Source of the DNA: Clostridiales bacterium
GTDB taxonomy: Bacteria > Bacillota > Clostridia > Christensenellales > Borkfalkiaceae
DNA: 64,000 bases
Assembly: GCA_015055805.1 (NCBI GenBank)
Contig: SVHN01000004.1
Span: 62,001-126,000, forward strand
Reading direction: 5' to 3'
Shown here: one piece after another, positions 8,191-16,733 of the stretch
Layout of the letters: every line of letters begins with the position of its first letter
Numbering within the stretch: position 1 is the stretch's first letter
The notes under the pieces: generated by a model
Told to the model about the DNA's origin: nothing
Seen by the model: only the letters and a program-made list of their open reading frames with translations
The model's database searches: none
Made by a program: the position numbers and the translations under genes

Positions 8191-8220
8191 GAAAATGCTT
8201 GTAAATTTACAAGCATTTTC
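8191..8220. terminator. Perfect 30-nt palindrome between tRNA-Asp and tRNA-Phe
   Basis: GAAAATGCTTGTAAA followed immediately by its exact reverse complement, inside the tRNA cluster. The A-tract/stem/T-tract layout is terminator-like on both strands, but the stem has few G-C pairs and the T tract is short. It may be a partial terminator or a processing signal splitting Pro-CAT-Asp from Phe-Thr-Tyr. Confidence 0.5.
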
Positions 8221-8237
8221 AAAAAAAGAACTTGTAT

Positions 8238-8313
8238 GCCTCGGTAGCTCAGTAGGTAGAGCAAGGGACTGAAAATCCCTGTGTCGGTGGTTCGATTCCG
8301 CCCCGAGGCACCA
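8238..8313 (+). tRNA. tRNA-Phe (anticodon GAA)
   Basis: 76-nt cloverleaf. Acceptor GCCTCGG/CCGAGGC, anticodon loop TGAAAAT, T arm GGTGG-TTCGATT-CCGCC, encoded CCA. Its last 42 bases, from the anticodon loop to CCA (8272-8313), are repeated exactly at 19819-19860. Confidence 0.97.
8272..8313 (+). repeat. attL-like copy: 3' half of tRNA-Phe
   Basis: 42 bases identical to 19819-19860, plus one further A. The repeat starts in the anticodon loop, the usual core position for tyrosine-integrase attachment sites in tRNA genes. This copy lies in the intact tRNA. Confidence 0.8.
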
Positions 8314-8332
8314 AGTTAATTTTTAACACTTT

Positions 8333-8408
8333 GCTGGTGTAGCTCAACTGGCAGAGCAGCTGATTTGTAATCAGCAGGTTGCGGGTTCGATTCCAGTCAC
8401 CAGCTCCA
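8333..8408 (+). tRNA. tRNA-Thr (anticodon TGT)
   Basis: 76-nt cloverleaf. Acceptor GCTGGTG/CACCAGC, anticodon stem GCTGA/TCAGC with loop TTTGTAA, discriminator T, encoded CCA. The T stem GCGGG/CCAGT contains an unusual G-A mismatch at its middle pair. Confidence 0.93.
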
Positions 8409-8424
8409 AAACTTAATATATTAT

Positions 8425-8509
8425 GGGAAGGTTCCAGAGCGGCCAAATGGAACAGACTGTAAATCTGTCGTCAGTGACTTCGGTGGTTCGAATCCACCTC
8501 TTCCCACCA
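8425..8509 (+). tRNA. tRNA-Tyr (anticodon GTA)
   Basis: 85-nt class II tRNA with a long variable arm. Acceptor GGGAAGG/TCTTCCC, anticodon stem ACAGA/TCTGT with loop CTGTAAA, T arm GGTGG-TTCGAAT-CCACC, encoded CCA. Confidence 0.96.
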
Positions 8510-8540
8510 AATCGTTAGCAATTCGCTAGCGATTTTTTGT
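8510..8540 (+). terminator. Terminator of the tRNA operon
   Basis: AATCGTTAGC, loop, GCTAGCGATT (one G-T pair), then TTTTTT. Its first nine bases after CCA (AATCGTTAG) recur after the partial tRNA-Phe at 19861. Confidence 0.9.
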
Positions 8541-8837
8541 TTTTATTTTTTCGCATCATTAGTAATATATTTGATTTTTTTGAAAGTTATACATATTGAT
8601 ACGTTAATTTCATTTCTTAAATTTTATATTTATGCAGATATGTTTTTTCTAAATAAAATATTTGTTTTCTTTTTTATTACCTATTACCTATTTTTGTTAA
8701 TTTTTCACACTACTATATTTTTATGAAAAATTGGTTTTGAATAAAAATCTTGCATATTTTTATAAAATATTCATAAAAATCCTTTTTTGCTCGCATTTTG
8801 CTCGCAAACTGCTAGCAAACAGTAATAATTTCCTTAT
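8541..8837. other. Gene-free AT-rich left arm of the accessory region
   Basis: No credible ORF. Near the integrase remnant it holds short repeats: TTTTGCTCGCA twice (about 8786-8807), with TTTGCTCGCAAA at 8797-8808, then CTGCTAGCAAAC. TTTGCTCGCAAA recurs at 19680-19691 near the other end. These could be integrase arm sites. Confidence 0.5.
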
Positions 8838-9300
8838 TTATTTGGCTAGTTGTTTTGCAATAATTTCTGCCGTTTTTAAGTGTTTTACGTTTTCGAAGTG
8901 AGCATAAATTTTTTGTGTAACTAGCACATTTGAATGCCCAAGCCATTCCGAAATATCCGCTAGTTCTACCCCCTCTCTTCTTTGCAGTGCAGCACAACTA
9001 TGTCTTAAATCGTGAAACCTTATATGTGGCATCCCTATCTTTTTTAACACAAAATTAAATTTACCTGTAATATAGTCTGGTCTAATTAAATTGCCATTTG
9101 GTAGTACACAAATATAATCTTCAAAATCAAAATTATATGAATTACCAAAAAATTTCTTGTTCTCTTCAATTTCATTTTTAAGTAAATTTAATTTATCTTC
9201 AACACGCTTGAATAAAGGTAATGTTCTTATACTACTTCTAGTTTTGGCTCTATCTCTTTTCACTATTTGATATTTTCCATCTACCGTACTCATAACAAAC
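8838..9300 (-). pseudogene. Tyrosine recombinase (integrase), C-terminal catalytic remnant
   Basis: About 150 residues of a phage/ICE-type tyrosine integrase. The C-terminal catalytic part is intact: HDLRHSCAALQRREG (box II His-x-x-Arg), EWLGHSNVLVTQKIYAHF (conserved His and the catalytic Tyr), and before these KTRSSIRTLPL of the catalytic domain. The N-terminal arm-binding and core-binding domains and the first catalytic Arg are absent, so it should be inactive. Upstream of the ATG at 9293 the sequence turns into the 5' end of an unrelated oxidoreductase gene, so the front half was lost by deletion. It lies near the left end of a region flanked by tRNA-Phe repeats, where an integrase is expected. 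Confidence 0.85.
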
Positions 9301-9408
9301 GTTAGAATTGTTTAATATATTGCCGAGTAGCCCTATCGAGCCGTCAGTCATTCCGAACGCTGCTCCACGTTGACCTAAACCGATTATTCCGATTTTTAAC
9401 TTATTCAT
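9241..9408 (-). pseudogene. Gfo/Idh/MocA oxidoreductase, 5' remnant fused to integrase tail
   Basis: From the ATG at 9408, with AGGAG about 6 bases upstream, the minus strand reads MNKLKIGIIGLGQRGAAFG, the N-terminal Rossmann glycine motif of a Gfo/Idh/MocA dehydrogenase, then about 20 further residues. Around 9300 homology ends. The frame continues out of phase through integrase sequence to a TAG (the codon just after the last Arg). The other roughly 300 residues are missing. It follows the GH78-like gene by 18 bases, so it was probably the last gene of that operon before the deletion. Confidence 0.75.
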
Positions 9409-9426
9409 TTTAAATCTCCTACAAAC

Positions 9427-11346
9427 TTAATGCTTTAGTACATTATAGTAATATATAGGTATTGCGCTCCAACCGTGGCATAAACTACCCGCTCCATCAA
9501 AAGCATTTGGACCTTCTAAAGTTTCCCAAGTAGCTGTTGCGCCGTTTTTAAGCATGAAACCATAATTTCCCCGAATTTCTTCAAGAATGATGTTTTCGTA
9601 CTTATCTTTGTCAGTTAAAAGCATTGCGTCGTAAAAGAATACTTTTGTTGACAGCGAACTTTCAGCAGTCTTACCGTCAATTATTTTTTTGATAATATCA
9701 TTTGCAGTTTCTTTATCTACAACACCTGAAAGCACAGCCAAACTATTTCCAAGTTGTGTGAAAATCTTATTATTATTTGAGATTGAAAACAAACCTTCCT
9801 TTTCATCAAAAAAATTAGCAAGAATTTGTTTTTTTATCTCATTTTCTTTTAAGTCAAAAGAAACGTCTATAGAAATAATTTCACAAATATTTTTGTACGC
9901 TTTAGTGGCAAGCAAATATAAACAGTTAGCAAAAATATCACTTTCTTCTTTGCAGTAAGCAGCGCCATCTGACCAGTCGTAAAAATTCCAATACATATCA
10001 TTATTCAAAATATTCCTAACAAGTCCATCTTTTATCCTAGATGCAAACCCATTCATTATTGCGGTAATCTTATCTATAATAGACTGATCTAAAACCGTAT
10101 CTTTTGAATAAATCAAATATTCGCAAACCGATATAACGTAATATAACGAAAATGACGGAATAACGAGTTCAGTATCGCTAGGCGCAGTAATTGTTAAAAG
10201 GCTATCTTTTCGTCTATCCTGAGAAAAAAGTAAAAGATTTGATTTAGCGTATTCAAAATAATCATATCCCTCAAAAGCATAATATCCTGAAAGCATTTGA
10301 TTTCTTGAGTCAAACGCATATAATCCTTGTTCTCTAAAAGGACAATCTACATAGTGCTCTAAAGCACAAAGATTTAAAGTATCAACACATAAATCATAAA
10401 TTTTAGAATCTAACTTACTAAGCGAGATTTTTCTTTTTTGAGTAAACGGATAATAAACGGGGATAAGCGACAAGATGGTAAGATCTATTTTTTCTTCAGC
10501 AAAAACTTGCAAATATCTGCAACCAATACGTAAAAAAGGATCAAAAAACTCATTTTCGCCTTCACGAGTAATAATTTCAAAGCTGTAATCATTTCCGCCA
10601 ATAAAGCGAGGAACGTTACCACTAACAATCTTTTCGCCAAAAACAACAGTTATCCGTTGTCGTTTTGGTGAATACAACTTTAACGTAGCAAGTCCGACGG
10701 TTTCCTTGCCCAAATCCACCAATATTGATCTACCATCATGCAGAACTGAAACTGATGCCGGTTTAACAACGGAACCATAGCAAAGTTTTTTATTTGGTCT
10801 AGGATAAAATTCACAGTTTTTAGATACGCATATTGCTTGAGAAAAGTTTTTAATCTCACCAATTTTGGCTTGATCTTCAGCGCTAATATCGTATAAAAAA
10901 CTCATACCAAGTTGACAGCTTACATTCTTTGCTCTTCCACATGCATAAGTTTTGCTTTGTCTAGCTAAAATTTTCTCATCGCTTATCAGTAATTTTTTAT
11001 CACCTTGCGTAAATTCAAAAATAATCCCGGCGTTTGATGGAAAATACTTTTGCGAACCTACTCCAAAATACCAAACGCTGAAAAATACGTGATTTATACC
11101 AATTTCTAAATACTCGGAAACGTCAATCTCATCATATACTTTATAATGAGGAAAATCACCATACTGATTGCTTGAAACAAATTTTCCGTTAATATATAGA
11201 GCATAATCACTATCGCATGAAACACGACAAATTATACTTTCTTTATTTGTAATATTTAGCGTACCCAAAAACTCCGCACGATCGTCTATACGGCATTCTT
11301 CTTCGCTCCATATCCATTTTGAACAATTTAAGACATTAGTATTCAT
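9427..11346 (-). CDS. GH78-like alpha-L-rhamnosidase family protein
   Basis: The 639-residue product resembles bacterial alpha-L-rhamnosidases (GH78), which release rhamnose from plant glycans. An N-terminal beta-sandwich (ALYINGKFVSSNQYGDFPHYKVYDEIDVSEYL, about residues 45-80) precedes an (alpha/alpha)6 region. HYVDCPFREQGLYAFDSRNQ (about 335-355) matches the family DCPxRE motif, and ATWETLEGPNAFDGAGSLCHGW near the end matches the C-terminal catalytic Glu region. No signal peptide is seen, so it is probably cytoplasmic. The track starts at a GTG (11361); the ATG at 11346 is at least as plausible, and neither has a strong ribosome site. Substrate is not determined by sequence. Confidence 0.75.
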   Translation of the reverse strand: MNTNVLNCSKWIWSEEECRIDDRAEFLGTLNITNKESIICRVSCDSDYALYINGKFVSSNQYGDFPHYKVYDEIDVSEYLEIGINHVFFSVWYFGVGSQKYFPSNAGIIFEFTQGDKKLLISDEKILARQSKTYACGRAKNVSCQLGMSFLYDISAEDQAKIGEIKNFSQAICVSKNCEFYPRPNKKLCYGSVVKPASVSVLHDGRSILVDLGKETVGLATLKLYSPKRQRITVVFGEKIVSGNVPRFIGGNDYSFEIITREGENEFFDPFLRIGCRYLQVFAEEKIDLTILSLIPVYYPFTQKRKISLSKLDSKIYDLCVDTLNLCALEHYVDCPFREQGLYAFDSRNQMLSGYYAFEGYDYFEYAKSNLLLFSQDRRKDSLLTITAPSDTELVIPSFSLYYVISVCEYLIYSKDTVLDQSIIDKITAIMNGFASRIKDGLVRNILNNDMYWNFYDWSDGAAYCKEESDIFANCLYLLATKAYKNICEIISIDVSFDLKENEIKKQILANFFDEKEGLFSISNNNKIFTQLGNSLAVLSGVVDKETANDIIKKIIDGKTAESSLSTKVFFYDAMLLTDKDKYENIILEEIRGNYGFMLKNGATATWETLEGPNAFDGAGSLCHGWSAIPIYYYNVLKH

Positions 11347-11567
11347 AAAATTTATCACCACACTATTTATTATATAAATTTACAAAAACCATCTTTATCA
11401 ATTTTAATATCAATTCAGGCATTTTTTTATATCAATAAAAGCGACTGCAAGATTAACGTGAGTGCGTTTTAACTTCCTGTAAAAAACATTAACGGTATCT
11501 CATAATTCGACACAAAGAGTAATTGAACGGCTAACTATTTTTTCCTTTTTGTACTCCGAAGTCAAAA

Positions 11568-12830
11568 TCAAAGATCATTTGGAACAATCGCACCAATAGA
11601 ATGAAGCATATCACAAAGGCCTTTGTATGTAATATCTGCAGCATCTGCGCATTCACGCTTCATCACCGATGCGGCAGCTCCTGCTACCTGCCCCATCGCC
11701 ATACATGTAGCCTCAACCCTTAAAGCGCTGTTAGCATACGTGTCAGAAGAAACGCATCTACCAACACAAAGAATACGGCGTGACTTTTTTGGAATCAATG
11801 CACGGTACGGGACCTTAGATACAACGTTTTCTTCATGGAAGCGTTGCTTAATCCCTCTTTCCACATGCAAATCTATCGGATAAAAAGCATAACAAACAGA
11901 ATCTGGATACACATATCCATTTATATATTCTTCAGCAGTAATAATATGCTTTCCTACAACACGTTTGGTCTCTCTTACACCAGTTTCCGATGCAAAAGTA
12001 TCAACGGTCAAATTTTCAAGCCCCTCTATTTTTCTCAAAAAGGATATAATTTTCATAATATCGTAAAGTGCATTTTTTTCAAGTTGAATTCTCCCATCTG
12101 ATGTATCCGCATCCACGCACTTAATATGCATATCGATTTTGTTTTCATTCAAATATCTTATTAGATCGTCCGAGGTAATATTCAAAGGCATCTTTGTATG
12201 ATCAAAACTTGCTTGAATACGCTCAAATATTTTTTCTTCTACAACATAACCAGAAATATGATTTTGCAGCGTAGCAGGTTGCTGCGTTGAGCTTTTCATC
12301 ATATCAAATCCAGCTAATTGGCAAAGAGTTGCATCTCCAGTTGCATCAATAGCAACAGATGCTTTTATGGCAACCATTCCGTCCTTAGTTGTAACGATTA
12401 AACTAACGCCACTTTGTTCCTCCGAGGTATAAGAAATCATAGCGTTGCAGATAATATGAACACCAGCCTCTTCACACATTTGAAATAGGACGTTGGTATA
12501 AACGAACTGATTGAGTCTTATCTGCTCATGCCAATGAAATCTTGGACGAAAGGAAATACTCGGTAAAACGGCACCGCCAAGTGACACTGTTCTTTCGATC
12601 GATTCCCAACACGGACCACTGATGATTTGCTTCCCCCAAGCAAAGAACAATCCCGGATAATTGACTCCTGCAGCAGTCATTGTTCCCCCAAGCCTGCTGT
12701 TCTTTTCAATCAATATGGTTTTGCTGCCGCTTCTTGCTGCTGAAATCGCAGCAAATACTCCCGCAGTTCCACCACCTACAACAACAACGTCAGCAGTCAA
12801 TTCTTTTGATATGACACAATTGAAATTCAT
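11568..12830 (-). CDS. FAD-dependent oxidoreductase (FAD_oxidored family)
   Basis: The 420-residue product starts with a Rossmann FAD-binding motif, ADVVVVGGGTAGVFAAISAARSG, followed by the acidic residue ending the second strand (KTILIEK) and GGTMTAAGVNYPG. An ASVAIDATGDATLCQLAGFD motif lies near residue 175, typical of this FAD-dependent family. Substrate is unknown; neighbours point to carbohydrate-derived compounds. AAGGAG sits 5 bases before the ATG. It stands alone between gaps of about 170-220 bases that show no clear gene. Confidence 0.8.
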   Translation of the reverse strand: MNFNCVISKELTADVVVVGGGTAGVFAAISAARSGSKTILIEKNSRLGGTMTAAGVNYPGLFFAWGKQIISGPCWESIERTVSLGGAVLPSISFRPRFHWHEQIRLNQFVYTNVLFQMCEEAGVHIICNAMISYTSEEQSGVSLIVTTKDGMVAIKASVAIDATGDATLCQLAGFDMMKSSTQQPATLQNHISGYVVEEKIFERIQASFDHTKMPLNITSDDLIRYLNENKIDMHIKCVDADTSDGRIQLEKNALYDIMKIISFLRKIEGLENLTVDTFASETGVRETKRVVGKHIITAEEYINGYVYPDSVCYAFYPIDLHVERGIKQRFHEENVVSKVPYRALIPKKSRRILCVGRCVSSDTYANSALRVEATCMAMGQVAGAAASVMKRECADAADITYKGLCDMLHSIGAIVPNDL

Positions 12831-13001
12831 AATGTCTCCTTAATTTTCTTATTTTTATATTATTAGCACGATCATCTCAAGTAGCAAAAGTCCATTTTTA
12901 ATCATTAAAGTATTACCTTTCCAACAAAGAAAAAACTGCTAATTGCCTTGTGTTGTAATCCTTTTACTTTAATTGATTTTGTAGAAAGTATTATTCTTAT
13001 T

Positions 13002-14252
13002 CTATAAGGTAGGTATTTCCTTAAGATATTTCCGTAATATTTCTTGTTTAAACCCGTTGTTTTCTATTATTTCCTTAAAAAAATACGCACTAGGCTTTGG
13101 CGTTCTTTCAAAGGTCTTAAAATCGCAATCCACCAAGCCAAAACGAGGCAAGAACGATTTCCACTCGTAGTTATCGATTAGCGACCAGTATAAGTACCCT
13201 TTTACGTCAACGCCCATTCTAATACTTTCTTCTAACGCTTTTAAGTATAGCGTCAGCCACACGATACGGAAACGGTCGTCGTTACAACTACATCCGTTTT
13301 CAGTTATTATAACCGTTTTATCTCTTAATCTAGATAAATTCGCCATAACACATTCGGGATTAAACTCGTTCAAATAGAACTCTTTGTCAATAAAACTCAT
13401 AAAACTAGTGTCGTATTTTTTGCCCGCACCACGCATATTTCGGCAATCCACGAGATGCCGTACGTAAGTATTTATCGACCAGTAATCAACGCAATCTTTA
13501 ACTTCTTTATTATATATCACGTCTCTAAATGGATAAACTATTTCGCCCGTTCTTATTGCGTGGAAAAAGTATTCGTTAACACACATATCCATATGTTTAG
13601 CAAGATATTTATCCCACTCGTCGTGCGCACGGTAAGGTTGATAAAACACTAAGGCGTGCGCTGAACTTACGGGCGCATTAGAGTATTTTTTTATTATATG
13701 ATAACCCCTTGCGTGATACACGATTGAATAGGTCTGAAAATTAGCGTCTCCACCCATATTCGATTCGTTTAATACGTTCCAGTAATCGACGTACGGCGCA
13801 ATCTTCGGCACTATATATTCAACGTACCTTTCAAAATATTTTAAGTTTTCCAGTTTGTTAAAATTACCGATATTTTCAAACCAAGTAGGATAAGAGATAT
13901 GCACGAGCGTTGCGAATACTTTTATGCCTTTTTCTTTCATTTTTGCGAACATTTTCACATAATGCTCTGTCGCTTCTTTATTAAACTCGCCTTCTTTCGG
14001 CTCAATTCTACTCCACTCAACACTAGTCCTAAACGCTTGTTGCCCTAACGACGTAACTAAATCGATATCTTTTTCATATAATTCATAACTATTGCACGCA
14101 AGCCCTGATTTTTCAGGCCAGTCCCCGTCGATTTCCATTTGGTAACGTTGACTGTTAACGTTGTTGCCTTCTACTTGATGTCCTGCATATCCAGAACCCC
14201 AAAAAAAATCTTTTGGAAATGAAAAATCTTTAAGTGAAAAAATATCAAACAT
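13002..14252 (-). CDS. Glycoside hydrolase family 1 (beta-glycosidase)
   Basis: GH1 enzymes are retaining beta-glucosidases, galactosidases or phospho-glycosidases acting on small glycosides. The 416-residue product has the GH1 start (FPKDFFWGSGYAGHQVEG), SVEWSRIEPKEG at about residue 80, the acid/base Glu in WNVLNESN (about 160), the nucleophile Glu in VIITENGCS (about 315), and the C-terminal GYLYWSLIDNYEWKSFLPRFGLV signature. No signal peptide, so it acts inside the cell. GGAG lies 8 bases before the ATG. It begins 24 bases after the SGNH hydrolase stop and is likely its operon partner. Confidence 0.92.
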   Translation of the reverse strand: MFDIFSLKDFSFPKDFFWGSGYAGHQVEGNNVNSQRYQMEIDGDWPEKSGLACNSYELYEKDIDLVTSLGQQAFRTSVEWSRIEPKEGEFNKEATEHYVKMFAKMKEKGIKVFATLVHISYPTWFENIGNFNKLENLKYFERYVEYIVPKIAPYVDYWNVLNESNMGGDANFQTYSIVYHARGYHIIKKYSNAPVSSAHALVFYQPYRAHDEWDKYLAKHMDMCVNEYFFHAIRTGEIVYPFRDVIYNKEVKDCVDYWSINTYVRHLVDCRNMRGAGKKYDTSFMSFIDKEFYLNEFNPECVMANLSRLRDKTVIITENGCSCNDDRFRIVWLTLYLKALEESIRMGVDVKGYLYWSLIDNYEWKSFLPRFGLVDCDFKTFERTPKPSAYFFKEIIENNGFKQEILRKYLKEIPTL

Positions 14253-14276
14253 ATCTTTTTCTCCGTTTTTACTTTT

Positions 14277-14924
14277 TTAATCTAAATTTAGTATAAATGT
14301 ATATAGCATTTTTGCTATTCTTTCGTGACCCAAATCGCTTGGATGCAAACCATCTGGTAAATATATTTTTTTGCTTGCATCAATAAAGGGCGTTATATTA
14401 CTTTTACCCCATAAATCAAGCACTGGTATAGAATAAGTTTCACAGAGTTCTATTTCCGCCTTAACGTAATCTTTTAGCGGTTTACAAGGCAAACCTATTT
14501 CGTTAACGGTTAAATTTTCACTAGACCTATGTAGCGGTGTTAAAAAAATTATTCTTGCCTTTGGGTATTTAGCGTACAATTTAGAAACTAAAAGATTTAA
14601 CGCACCGCAAAAACTTTTATCGTCGTTATCCGAAAAACTCCCAAACGGTGCGTCACCGTGTCCAAAATCGTTAGTTCCGCCAAACACGATAACGTAATCG
14701 GCGGTTTCGTTCATTTTATCTACTCTTTCAGGAAAACTATCTCCAAAATTACTAACCACAGGATCTAACTGCCTTGCCACACTCGTTCCACTTATACCGT
14801 AATTGAAAACTTTTGCTCCGCTAATTTTCGAAAAAACTTCCACAAAACATTTTTCTTTACAACTCGCACCAATGCCTTCGGTTATACTGTCGCCTAAAAA
14901 TAATACTTCTTTGTTCTTTAGCAC
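14277..14924 (-). CDS. SGNH/GDSL-type hydrolase
   Basis: A 215-residue GDSL-family esterase/lipase-like enzyme. Block I is VLFLGDSITEGIG (nucleophile Ser), block III is VIVFGGTNDFGHG (Asn), and block V is LPDGLHPSDLGHERIA (Asp and His). Such enzymes near glycoside hydrolases often remove acetyl or acyl groups from sugars; that role here is inferred. The start is a GTG at 14924, supported by AGGAG 8 bases upstream. It precedes the GH1 gene on the same strand. Confidence 0.88.
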   Translation of the reverse strand: MLKNKEVLFLGDSITEGIGASCKEKCFVEVFSKISGAKVFNYGISGTSVARQLDPVVSNFGDSFPERVDKMNETADYVIVFGGTNDFGHGDAPFGSFSDNDDKSFCGALNLLVSKLYAKYPKARIIFLTPLHRSSENLTVNEIGLPCKPLKDYVKAEIELCETYSIPVLDLWGKSNITPFIDASKKIYLPDGLHPSDLGHERIAKMLYTFILNLD

Positions 14925-15013
14925 GCTAATTTCTCCTTGAATATAATACTAAAATATATTTTTAGCGAATATAAAAATATATTCGCTAAAAATGTTTCTA
15001 ATTAAATATAACT

Positions 15014-15595
15014 TTATGCTCTACTTCCATGATAAATATCAAATGAATCAATATAGAAAGTATCGCCAGCTTCAGCCCCTTCTATTTGAACTGCCAAAGA
15101 CAATCTTATTATGGGGAATGTTTCGGCTAATGTAGGTAATTTAGATTTATCTAGTTCAACTTCATAATATCGCCACGAAGTGTCACTTGCTTGTATAACA
15201 GATGCGTCTTCTAAACTATTTAATGTATTGACACCACGAACAACGGCTCCATTTCCCCAAAGCCTAAGGTTAACATTAAGCGTTAACTTCTTGCCAGTAG
15301 TATTTTTCACCCAGAAACCTACGTATGTTTTTTCAGTATCACTAATGTCTCGCCACACACTACGGTTAGGATTATATATAGAATGAACAACTCCTCGTGG
15401 TATAATTAAGCAATCGCCCTCTTTGTGATTATAGTGAACACCATTTATTTCATGGCTTATTTCTCCACTGATTATATAGACAACTTCACAATATGGATGA
15501 TTATGTTTGCTAACATTTTCCGCATAGGTTTGATGCATACTTATGCCTATAGTTTCTAAAATTAAACCAAGTTCTTTTTTAATATCTTTTTTCAT
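15014..15595 (-). pseudogene. Chimera: AraC-type cupin N-terminus joined to a carbohydrate-binding-like C-terminus
   Basis: Residues 1-80 look like the sugar-sensing cupin domain of an AraC-family regulator (NVSKHNHPYCEVVYIISGEI ... KEGDCLIIPRGVVHSIYN). After SIYNPNRSVWRDISDTEKTYVGFWVKN the sequence changes to a beta-rich domain resembling the terminal carbohydrate-binding module of a secreted glycan protein (LTLNVNLRLWG ... YIDSFDIYHGSRA). There is no helix-turn-helix and no signal peptide. Such a pairing is unexpected, so an in-frame deletion fusing two genes is the simplest reading. The frame is open, and a start at the ATG at 15595 or the GTG at 15604 is possible; neither has a good ribosome site. 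Confidence 0.6.
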
Positions 15596-15891
15596 TTTCA
15601 ACACTACATTAATAATTTTTGAATTGTAAGTATAACTTATTCAATTATTTTTTATCTTTTGTAAATTTGACATGTATAGTGTATATTTGGCAGTCGCCTC
15701 ACCAACCAAAACGCACTTTAATATCCCTACTAGCACCCATAGTTCGTCATATTTAAAATATAAGTACTATCACTACATCTTATCACGTTCTAATTATATA
15801 CTCTTGTAATTAAATACTCAATACCCCTAGTTGACTATAAAATGCTCTAAAAGGTTTTTTTTGCAAAAAACTGTCTTTCTTTTTTATAGAA
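15596..15891. other. Gene-free interval with a diverged copy of an upstream element
   Basis: No supported ORF. Bases 15814-15862 match 18906-18953, upstream of the Gfo/Idh/MocA gene at 17789, at 38 of 49 positions, suggesting duplicated regulatory DNA or a decayed gene end. Confidence 0.4.
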
Positions 15892-15926
15892 AAAGAACAA
15901 ATTAGCATTACGCAAATTTGTTCTTT
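15892..15926 (-). terminator. Hairpin after the GH pseudogene
   Basis: AAAGAACAAATT/AATTTGTTCTTT, 12-bp perfect arms with an 11-base loop, 25 bases beyond the stop of the pseudogene. The U tract is short (TTCTAT). Confidence 0.5.
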
Positions 15927-15951
15927 CAATTAAATTTTATTATCTATTTTG

Positions 15952-16648
15952 TTAGTAAAAAGTTTTAAGCCAGTTAAGCATTTCTACGGAAAACAAATTC
16001 CAACTTTGAAATCCTTTTGTAAACACAGTTTCTCCAGTTTCTGGATGGTAAAATTCATGCATCTCTCCAGTTTTCATTAAATCATCACCGAAAAGTTTAA
16101 CTGTTTTATACGCTAAATCCTTCGCTTCATTTATATATCCATATTTTTTCATTCCTTCGTAAACAACCCAGTTACACAATCCCCAAACAGGACCCAACCA
16201 ACAAGATGGGTTAATATTGAATAAATCTCAAAAATGAGTTAACATAAGGTTTCAACCAAGTAAAATCTCCAATCTTTTTACTTATATAAAGAGCTCTCTG
16301 TGCCAAAATAGGCTTATGAAGATTAGATTTTTCGCCATCTTTAAATTCAGGACGACAAACCTTGGGCGTTATAAAAATAGGTATTCTTCCATCAGCAAAC
16401 TGATGATGAATAAAGTTAAATAAACAACCTTTTTCATATTCTATGATATCTGAATCATCACAAATGTGTTCAAGTGCTTGTTCTATAAACCAACTATCCC
16501 AATCCCATAGACTATTAGAATAACCACTTCCTGGCACTATAAATTTATATTTCAAAATACCATCTGGCTCCCTAAATAAATCTACGTAATGCTTTTTTGC
16601 GTATGAGTTTATAAGTTTTTCATAATTATTAAAGCTTTGTTTATCCAT
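15952..16648 (-). pseudogene. Trehalase/GH63-like glycoside hydrolase with central deletion and frameshift
   Basis: Two ORFs are the ends of one gene. The first (from the ATG at 16648) gives about 145 N-terminal residues with GYSNSLWDWDSWFIEQAL, GCLFNFIHHQFADGRIPI and KPILAQRALYISKKIGDFTWL, typical of (alpha/alpha)6 GH63/trehalase-like enzymes. It stops at 16211. The second is the C-terminus (NPSCWLGPVWGLCNWVVYEG ... GFQSWNLFSVEMLNWL), in another frame. Intact relatives are over 400 residues; only about 230 remain, so some 200 central residues around the catalytic pocket are gone, and the junction near 16200-16215 is out of frame. It cannot be active. Confidence 0.85.
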
Positions 16649-16733
16649 AATAATTTGCCACAACGATTTTAAAGATATCGCTTTTGCTCTCCCTTTTTTA
16701 CATTCATCTAAAATAACAATGTTTCTATTTTTA

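Noticed and set aside
8249-8446. 65-aa minus-strand ORF (...GDWNRTRNLLITNQ...)
   Set aside because: Antisense to tRNA-Phe and tRNA-Thr; same artefact class.
8541-8837. CRISPR-like repeats (TTGCTCGCA copies)
   Set aside because: Only two to three short copies without regular spacers; better explained as integrase arm sites or chance.
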